Origin: Salinimicrobium sp049687495
Lineage (GTDB): Bacteria; Bacteroidota; Bacteroidia; Flavobacteriales; Flavobacteriaceae
DNA: 11,818 nt
Direction: 5' to 3'
NCBI GenBank assembly: GCA_049687495.1
Contig: JBAVJB010000109.1
Span: forward strand, 1-11,818
Shown here: positions 7,421 to 11,818 of the stretch, piece by piece
Numbering within the stretch: the stretch's first letter is position 1
How the letters are laid out: each line of letters begins with the position of its first letter
Position numbers and translations under genes: made by a program
The notes under the pieces: generated by a model
Told to the model about the DNA's origin: nothing
Databases searched by the model: none
The model's input: only the letters and a program-made list of their open reading frames with translations

Positions 7421-9637
7421 ATGCCCCAAACCATAGATCACGAGGGTTATCCTGAGGAGGTAAATCTTGACAATTGCGCCAAAGAACCTATTCATATTAT
7501 TGGGAAAACACAGGCCTACGGGGTTCTGCTGGTTTGTGATGCGCTTAATCTCAAGATCACCCAGGCCGGGACCAACAGTGAGCAATTCTTTTCTGTTCCT
7601 CACGAAGAGCTGTTAGGGCAGGAGCTTTCCCTATTGCTAAAACAGGAAAAAATAGATGCTCTTAAAGAGGCTTTGGCTCAAAAGGAGATCTCCATACCAC
7701 ATGAAGTAGAGATTAACGGCAAAAAGTTTCTTATGCTGGCCCATTTTTCAGACATCAATCTTGTGCTGGATTTTGAGCCATTGAATGAAGACCGTGATCC
7801 TTATTTCTTTCAGAAGCAGCTTTCCCGCATCCTGAATAAAATCAAGAGCACACATTCTATAGAACATCTTTGCCGTACGGCCACTGTGTTGACTAAACAG
7901 ATGTTTGGCTATGACAGGGTGATGGTCTACCGTTTTGATGAAGAATGGAATGGGGAAGTGATAGCCGAGAATAAAAATGAGGAGATGCAAAGCTGGCTTG
8001 GGCTGCATTATCCTACAACCGATATTCCTCAGCAGTCTCGTGCCATGTTCCTAAAGCACCGCGTGCGCGTGATCACAAATGTAGACTATGAACCTGTGGC
8101 TCTGGTGCCGCAGCTTTCTCCTCTTACCAAGGATTCCCTGAACCTGTCCCGTTCCTCCTTACGTGCAGTTTCGCCTATTCACATAGAGTATCTAAAGAAT
8201 ATGGATGTGGGAGCTTCGCTCTCGGCTGCAATTGTGGTTAGAGGAAAGCTATGGGGGCTCATCGCATGCCATCATAACACTGCCAAGTATCTGGATCATT
8301 ACCAGCGGGAAAGCTGCCGTTTTCTCGCGCAAATGCTCTCTACGGAAATTGAACTGCAGGAGACCAACAGTTATATAAGTAACACCGAACTCTCTGAAGG
8401 CCTGAGGCAGGAACTTGTCCAGCAGATGCGTCAAAAAAGCGAAATTTCTGAAGGTTTATCCCGGGGAGCAGTAAAGTTTACAGACCTTGTGTCCTGTGGC
8501 GGGGGCGCCTTGTTCTTCAATAACAGCTGGACCTTTGTTGGGCAAACCCCTTCGGAAGAACAGGTGCAGGAGTTGCTGGTGCATCTTCTGGTAGAAAAAG
8601 AAAGTCTTTATCACACCCGCAGGCTGGCCGAAGAATTCCCCCCTGCCGAAGCTTATAAAGATGTTGCCTCGGGTATTCTTAGCCTTAGGGTCAGCGAGAA
8701 TAAATATATCATGTGGTTTAGGCCCGAAGTGGTTCAAACCGTAAACTGGGGCGGCAATCCTGAGAAAAAGGCATTTTATAATGAAGAAAAGCAAAGGATA
8801 AGCCCGCGCAAATCCGTTGAAAAATGGTCACAACAGGTTAACGGCATCTCGAAAGACTGGAAAGACTGTGATATTTCTGTTGCACGTGCACTTCGGGAGA
8901 ACGTGAGCCACCTGGTGCTGGCCCGGCAAAGTGAAGAGATCGCAACTCTAAATGAGCAGCTGTGGCAGGCAAACGAGGAGCTGGAGCTCTTCAGCTATGG
9001 GCTTTCTCATGATCTAAGGGCTCCGGTACGAGGTGTTGACGGATTTTTGCAGATCCTGCAGGAAGATTTTTCCGAAGAAATGGAACCCGAAGCAAAAGAA
9101 CTGCTGCAAAAGTCGCGGGAGATGATGCTAAAAATGAATACCCTAATAGATGACATTTTAGAGTATTCCGGTTTACATAAATCCGGCGAGATCAACTTTC
9201 AGGAGGTTGAAGTAAACCCGCTCCTGCAAGAGATCATAGAGTTCTACAATCTCAAAACGCTGTATCCTGCTGTTCAGCTGGAGATAAGTGAGAGGCTTCC
9301 AAAAATGAAGGGAGACCGCAGAATGCTGTTTCAGCTTTGGTCTAATCTTATAACTAACGCCTGCAAATATTCAGCGGTGAGCCAAAATGCGCGTGTTGAA
9401 ATAGGAGTGGAGCAGCAGGATGGGAAAAAGGTGTATTTTGTAAAAGATAACGGCATTGGTTTTGATCAAAAACACGCCGCGAAGATATTTAGTACCTTTA
9501 GCAGGGTAGCAGGAAGTAAATTTGAAGGCTCGGGCATTGGCCTGGCCATAGTGAAGCGCATTCTTGAGAAGCACGGGGGAGAGATCTGGGCAAAAAGCCA
9601 ACCCGGGGAGGGAGCCGCTTTTTATTTTAGCCTGTGA
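7421..9637 (+). CDS. bphP: Bacteriophytochrome histidine kinase (PAS-GAF-PHY-HK)
   Basis: This is a 738-residue red/far-red light sensor that binds biliverdin and signals by autophosphorylation. The N-terminal PAS domain holds C19 (LDNCAKEPIHI), the biliverdin-attachment cysteine of bacterial phytochromes. The GAF domain (about 140-310) holds Y170 (VMVYRF), the PTTDIP segment with D201 (equivalent to D207 of Deinococcus BphP), H254 (SPIHIEYL) and H284 (ACHH), which surround the chromophore. The PHY domain (about 320-500) carries the tongue, with WGGNP and PRKS at 462-465. A coiled-coil linker leads to HisKA with H530 (SHDLRAP) and an HATPase with LITNACKYS, DNGIGFD and GSGIGLAIV. Departures from the family are QAYG for QPHG near residue 32, PTTDIP for PASDIP, and PRKSV for PRxSF. 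It starts six bases after the preceding stop, and a heme oxygenase lies two genes downstream. I infer a soluble photoreversible dimeric kinase. Confidence 0.95.
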   Translation: MPQTIDHEGYPEEVNLDNCAKEPIHIIGKTQAYGVLLVCDALNLKITQAGTNSEQFFSVPHEELLGQELSLLLKQEKIDALKEALAQKEISIPHEVEINGKKFLMLAHFSDINLVLDFEPLNEDRDPYFFQKQLSRILNKIKSTHSIEHLCRTATVLTKQMFGYDRVMVYRFDEEWNGEVIAENKNEEMQSWLGLHYPTTDIPQQSRAMFLKHRVRVITNVDYEPVALVPQLSPLTKDSLNLSRSSLRAVSPIHIEYLKNMDVGASLSAAIVVRGKLWGLIACHHNTAKYLDHYQRESCRFLAQMLSTEIELQETNSYISNTELSEGLRQELVQQMRQKSEISEGLSRGAVKFTDLVSCGGGALFFNNSWTFVGQTPSEEQVQELLVHLLVEKESLYHTRRLAEEFPPAEAYKDVASGILSLRVSENKYIMWFRPEVVQTVNWGGNPEKKAFYNEEKQRISPRKSVEKWSQQVNGISKDWKDCDISVARALRENVSHLVLARQSEEIATLNEQLWQANEELELFSYGLSHDLRAPVRGVDGFLQILQEDFSEEMEPEAKELLQKSREMMLKMNTLIDDILEYSGLHKSGEINFQEVEVNPLLQEIIEFYNLKTLYPAVQLEISERLPKMKGDRRMLFQLWSNLITNACKYSAVSQNARVEIGVEQQDGKKVYFVKDNGIGFDQKHAAKIFSTFSRVAGSKFEGSGIGLAIVKRILEKHGGEIWAKSQPGEGAAFYFSL

Positions 9638-9655
9638 CAAGAGGAAAGAAAGAAC

Positions 9656-10222
9656 ATGATCAACATACCTTTAAGAATTTTACTTGTTGAGGATAGCGAG
9701 GCCGATGTATTGCTCACCCGCCGTACCATCAAAAAAATAGTTGCCGAACCTACAATTGAAGTCGTCGCAGATCTTGAAGCCTGCCGCATGCAGATGGTCA
9801 ATTTTGTGCCCGATGTTGTGATATCAGATTACAATCTGCCAACCTGCAACGGACTGGAGGTGCTGGAGTTGGTTCAAAAAATAGACAAGACCGTTCCCTT
9901 CATCTTTCTTACCGGGACCATTAATGACGAGGAACTGGCTGCAAACACCATACTTGCCGGTGCCTGGGGCTACATCCTCAAGAAGCACATGGATGAACTG
10001 GAAGAGCGGTTGAGACCGCTGCTCAAAAAAGTGGTTTTTAGCCTGAATAACCGAGATGAAGTGAGAGAACGCCTGCGGAAGAATAAGATGGCGATCAACC
10101 AGATCTACGATTACCTGGACCATCTGAAGTCTGACAATAAAGAACAAAAAGAGAATATAGGAAAGATCAGGGATACTTTGCAGTATTTTACGTTCAACAA
10201 AGAGGAAGATGATGATGATTGA
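9656..10222 (+). CDS. Single-domain CheY-like response regulator with helical tail
   Basis: The protein is 188 residues and is the likely phosphoacceptor of the phytochrome kinase and perhaps of the CheB-CheR kinase. The receiver (residues 5-130) has the acidic pair E12/D13, phosphoacceptor D58 (ISDYNLP), T86 (FLTGT) and K109. The residue after that Lys is Lys (LKKHM) rather than the usual Pro. Residues 131-188 are a charged, probably helical tail ending in EEDDDD, longer than the usual 120-150-residue Rcp1-type phytochrome regulators. There is no DNA-binding or enzymatic output domain, so it probably acts by protein-protein contact or as a phosphorelay intermediate. A purine-rich, SD-like GAGGAAAG (9641-9648) precedes the start. 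The gene overlaps the heme oxygenase start at its 3' end. Confidence 0.92.
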   Translation: MINIPLRILLVEDSEADVLLTRRTIKKIVAEPTIEVVADLEACRMQMVNFVPDVVISDYNLPTCNGLEVLELVQKIDKTVPFIFLTGTINDEELAANTILAGAWGYILKKHMDELEERLRPLLKKVVFSLNNRDEVRERLRKNKMAINQIYDYLDHLKSDNKEQKENIGKIRDTLQYFTFNKEEDDDD

Positions 10223-10772
10223 AAGATTAAAGGAGGAGACAAAACTGCTGCACGGGGAGATCGAAAAAGAAAATCTTGCCAACCGCATCATGGATCACAG
10301 CATTGATCCCGAAACTTATAAGCTGCTTTTGCTGCAGAATTATTTCGCCTACAGGAGTGTCGAAAATGCCATTTTTGAACACCTTTCAAAAATGCAGCCT
10401 TCCAAGTACCTTCAGCTGGAGAAGGATATAAGGGCCCTGGAAATCCCCCTTTTTGACACCTCATTTTCTGCGGAATTCAGCTGTGAAAACAAGGCAGAGG
10501 CCTTTGGAGCGGCTTACGTGGTCGAGGGTTCTGCCCTTGGAGGCATGTTAATTGCCAAAAACCTTGAAAAATGTGAGAAGCTGAAAGAAGTGGAGAATTT
10601 CTACTTTTTCAGCGGAAATAAAGAGAGCCTTGACTCCTGGAAAGCCTTTAAAACTGCACTTGCAGAGCAGGATTTTTCTGAACCTGAAGCTCAGCAGGCC
10701 ATAAGCAAGGCGCAGGACACCTTTCGCTTCTTCAAAAAAGTGTTTTCAACTGAATTTTCGGTAGTTCAATAA
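10209..10772 (+). CDS. bphO: Bacteriophytochrome-type heme oxygenase
   Basis: This enzyme opens heme to biliverdin, releasing iron and CO, and so supplies the chromophore of the phytochrome two genes upstream. The protein is 187 residues from the first ATG, typical of the family. The proximal heme ligand is H15, in the characteristic LKEETKLLHGE. The conserved distal helix reads YVVEGSALGGMLIAKNL (residues 103-119), the form typical of BphO-type enzymes. The C-terminal RFFKKVF also fits. Three consecutive ATG codons (10209, 10212, 10215) could start translation; the third gives MIERLKEE, the usual family start, but all lie inside the end of the response-regulator gene. That overlap of up to 14 bases indicates translational coupling. 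A dedicated oxygenase in the operon strongly supports biliverdin as the chromophore. The electron donor is not encoded here. Confidence 0.93.
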   Translation: MMMIERLKEETKLLHGEIEKENLANRIMDHSIDPETYKLLLLQNYFAYRSVENAIFEHLSKMQPSKYLQLEKDIRALEIPLFDTSFSAEFSCENKAEAFGAAYVVEGSALGGMLIAKNLEKCEKLKEVENFYFFSGNKESLDSWKAFKTALAEQDFSEPEAQQAISKAQDTFRFFKKVFSTEFSVVQ

Positions 10773-10773
10773 T

Positions 10774-11403
10774 TTACTTACTGCTTTCGAAAAAGAACGA
10801 GACCAACCGCGGAAAATTTTCCTTCTCGCGGTCATCAAAATGTTCGTCCAGGTTGAGCAGCTGGAAACCCTCATTTTTGGCAGCCCTTATGTAGTCTGAG
10901 ATGTGGTGTACAAAAGCTTCGGGATGTTGAATGCCTTCTTCGGTATCAAATTTTGCCCGCGTGCCGTTGTACTGTTTTAAAGGGTGCAGCTCACACAGGT
11001 AGAATTTTCCGCCTCTTTTTAAGGCCCTTGCAGCCTCTTCAAAGATAAAATCCAGATCCTTTATATGCTCCAGCACCAGGCTGCAGACAATAAGATTGGC
11101 CCAGCCGGGTTTGACAGGCCAGGGCTCGGTAATATCGGCTTCGGTAAAAATGACGTTTTCTGAATCGGGTTTTTGTTTGGCCTTTTCCATCATCTTTGAT
11201 GAAAAATCAAAAGCGGTGACATAATCTGCTTTTTTGGCCAGCCAGCCGGTGTTTTTTCCGGTGCCGCAGCCCAGTTCCAGGATGTTACCGTAGTGCGGGT
11301 TCATAAAAGTCTTCCGCAGCACCTCGCCCTCCAGGTCCCGAGTCTTGTTCTTCATCGAGTCATAGGAGCCGGCCCAGGCGTTATAAGAATCACTTGTGCT
11401 CAT
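10774..11403 (-). CDS. Class I SAM-dependent methyltransferase, substrate unknown
   Basis: This 209-residue cytoplasmic protein has a Methyltransf_11/25-type Rossmann fold. Motif I is ILELGCGTGKNT (residues 41-52), followed by the acidic FDFSSKM loop that binds the SAM ribose, an ADIT segment that contacts adenine, and CSLVLEHIKDLD, typical of the fold's strand 4 and following helix. The N-terminal YNAWAGSYD is common in small-molecule methyltransferases of this type. The substrate cannot be told from sequence. A TTG at 11406 could also start translation, but the ATG at 11403 is preferred. It lies nine bases after the stop of the SpoIIAA-like gene and is probably co-transcribed with it. Its stop is one base from the stop of the convergent heme oxygenase gene, leaving no room for a separate terminator. 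Confidence 0.88.
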   Translation of the reverse strand: MSTSDSYNAWAGSYDSMKNKTRDLEGEVLRKTFMNPHYGNILELGCGTGKNTGWLAKKADYVTAFDFSSKMMEKAKQKPDSENVIFTEADITEPWPVKPGWANLIVCSLVLEHIKDLDFIFEEAARALKRGGKFYLCELHPLKQYNGTRAKFDTEEGIQHPEAFVHHISDYIRAAKNEGFQLLNLDEHFDDREKENFPRLVSFFFESSK

Positions 11404-11412
11404 CAAATTGTA

Positions 11413-11763
11413 TCAATTGCTTATCCAGGATTTCGCCTGTTCCTTTTCTTCAAGGGGAAAAAACTTAATGTCTGCGCTGGTGAAAGGCTTCATGAGTTGG
11501 GTGAGTTTTTCTTCCCAATTCTTATCCCCCACCATGGCCACTTTTTCTATGTTTTCGGCATACTTAACATCAAATTTAAGGTCCTGCCACATAGCGCTAA
11601 GGCTCCATCCTTCAAAATTCTGCATTTCAAAGTACCACCTGATCATCCCGTATTTTTGAACTTTTTCCTTTAGCAAAGGTACGAGACGTTCATAATCTTC
11701 ATCTTTAAGTTCCTTGTCGGCTATGGTGTACACGACGTTCTCTTTCTCCTGAATTTGGATCAT
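11413..11763 (-). CDS. SpoIIAA-like (STAS/SEC14 domain) protein
   Basis: From the ATG at 11763 this is a 116-residue protein matching the SpoIIAA-like family (PF11964 type), with the usual start MIQIQEKENVVYTI, a central WYFEMQNFEGW, and a C-terminal half reading VAMVGDKNWEEKLT followed by PFTSADIKFF. The frame is open upstream to 11808, but the extra 15 residues do not resemble the family and leave no room for a promoter in view. These proteins adopt a STAS/SEC14-like fold and may bind lipids or act as small regulatory or stress proteins; the exact role is not known. The gene is followed nine bases later by the methyltransferase, suggesting an operon of at least two genes. Confidence 0.85.
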   Translation of the reverse strand: MIQIQEKENVVYTIADKELKDEDYERLVPLLKEKVQKYGMIRWYFEMQNFEGWSLSAMWQDLKFDVKYAENIEKVAMVGDKNWEEKLTQLMKPFTSADIKFFPLEEKEQAKSWISN

Positions 11764-11778
11764 AGTTTTGTTTTTACA

Positions 11779-11809
11779 CAATTTCAGAAGAAAAGCAGAT
11801 TTTGTCAAA
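11779..11809 (-). promoter_or_regulatory. Weak candidate promoter of the SpoIIAA-like/methyltransferase pair
   Basis: On the minus strand TTTG (11809-11806, within TTTGACA) is followed after 19 bases by TGAAATTG (11786-11779). The spacing fits Bacteroidota promoters, but the -7 element matches only four of six positions. Its upstream end overlaps a perfect 10-base palindrome, CAAACGTTTG (11806-11815). Confidence 0.25.
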
Positions 11810-11818
11810 CGTTTGGCT

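Noticed and set aside
9824..10291. A 155-codon minus-strand open frame opposite the response regulator.
   Set aside because: The plus strand encodes a clear receiver domain, and the minus-strand product has no recognisable domain and spans two real genes.
11806..11815. A perfect 10-base palindrome, CAAACGTTTG.
   Set aside because: It is short and close to the window edge, so its context cannot be judged; noted only with the weak promoter candidate.

Overview
The window reads as a piece of chromosome from a member of the Bacteroidota, most likely a marine or halophilic flavobacterium (Gramella/Salegentibacter-like; genus is a guess). Reasons: a secreted protein with a carboxypeptidase-regulatory-like domain, a CheB-CheR-PAS-kinase fusion protein, promoter candidates resembling the Bacteroidota TTG / TAnnTTTG pattern, generally weak Shine-Dalgarno sequences, and moderate GC content. 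No rRNA, tRNA, CRISPR array, insertion sequence or phage gene was seen.

Layout. (1) Positions 1-1903, minus strand: sbcD followed two bases later by the start of sbcC, which runs off the left edge; together they form the SbcCD DNA-end-processing nuclease. (2) Positions 2013-3366, minus strand: a secreted protein of unknown function with a CarboxypepD_reg-like domain, ending at a strong hairpin terminator with a perfect 15-bp stem. (3) Positions 3367-3775: a divergent intergenic region of about 400 bases with candidate promoters on both strands, a 13-base palindrome, an inverted repeat and an 11-bp-phased direct repeat. (4) Positions 3776-10772, plus strand: a tightly packed four-gene operon encoding a 1212-residue CheB-CheR-PAS-coiled coil-PAS-PAS-histidine kinase, a bacteriophytochrome kinase, a single-domain CheY-like response regulator and a heme oxygenase. 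(5) Positions 10774-11763, minus strand: a convergent pair encoding a SAM-dependent methyltransferase and a SpoIIAA-like (STAS/SEC14) protein.

How the central operon probably works: the heme oxygenase makes biliverdin from heme, the bacteriophytochrome binds it at Cys19 and senses red/far-red light, and its kinase output passes to the small response regulator. The first gene adds a second kinase joined to intact chemoreceptor methyltransferase and methylesterase domains, although no chemoreceptor is present. The most striking detail is the coiled-coil linker of that protein: six consecutive heptads fit the Glu-pair pattern of chemoreceptor methylation sites, suggesting that the protein may carry its own methylation substrate. 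That is an inference from sequence pattern only.
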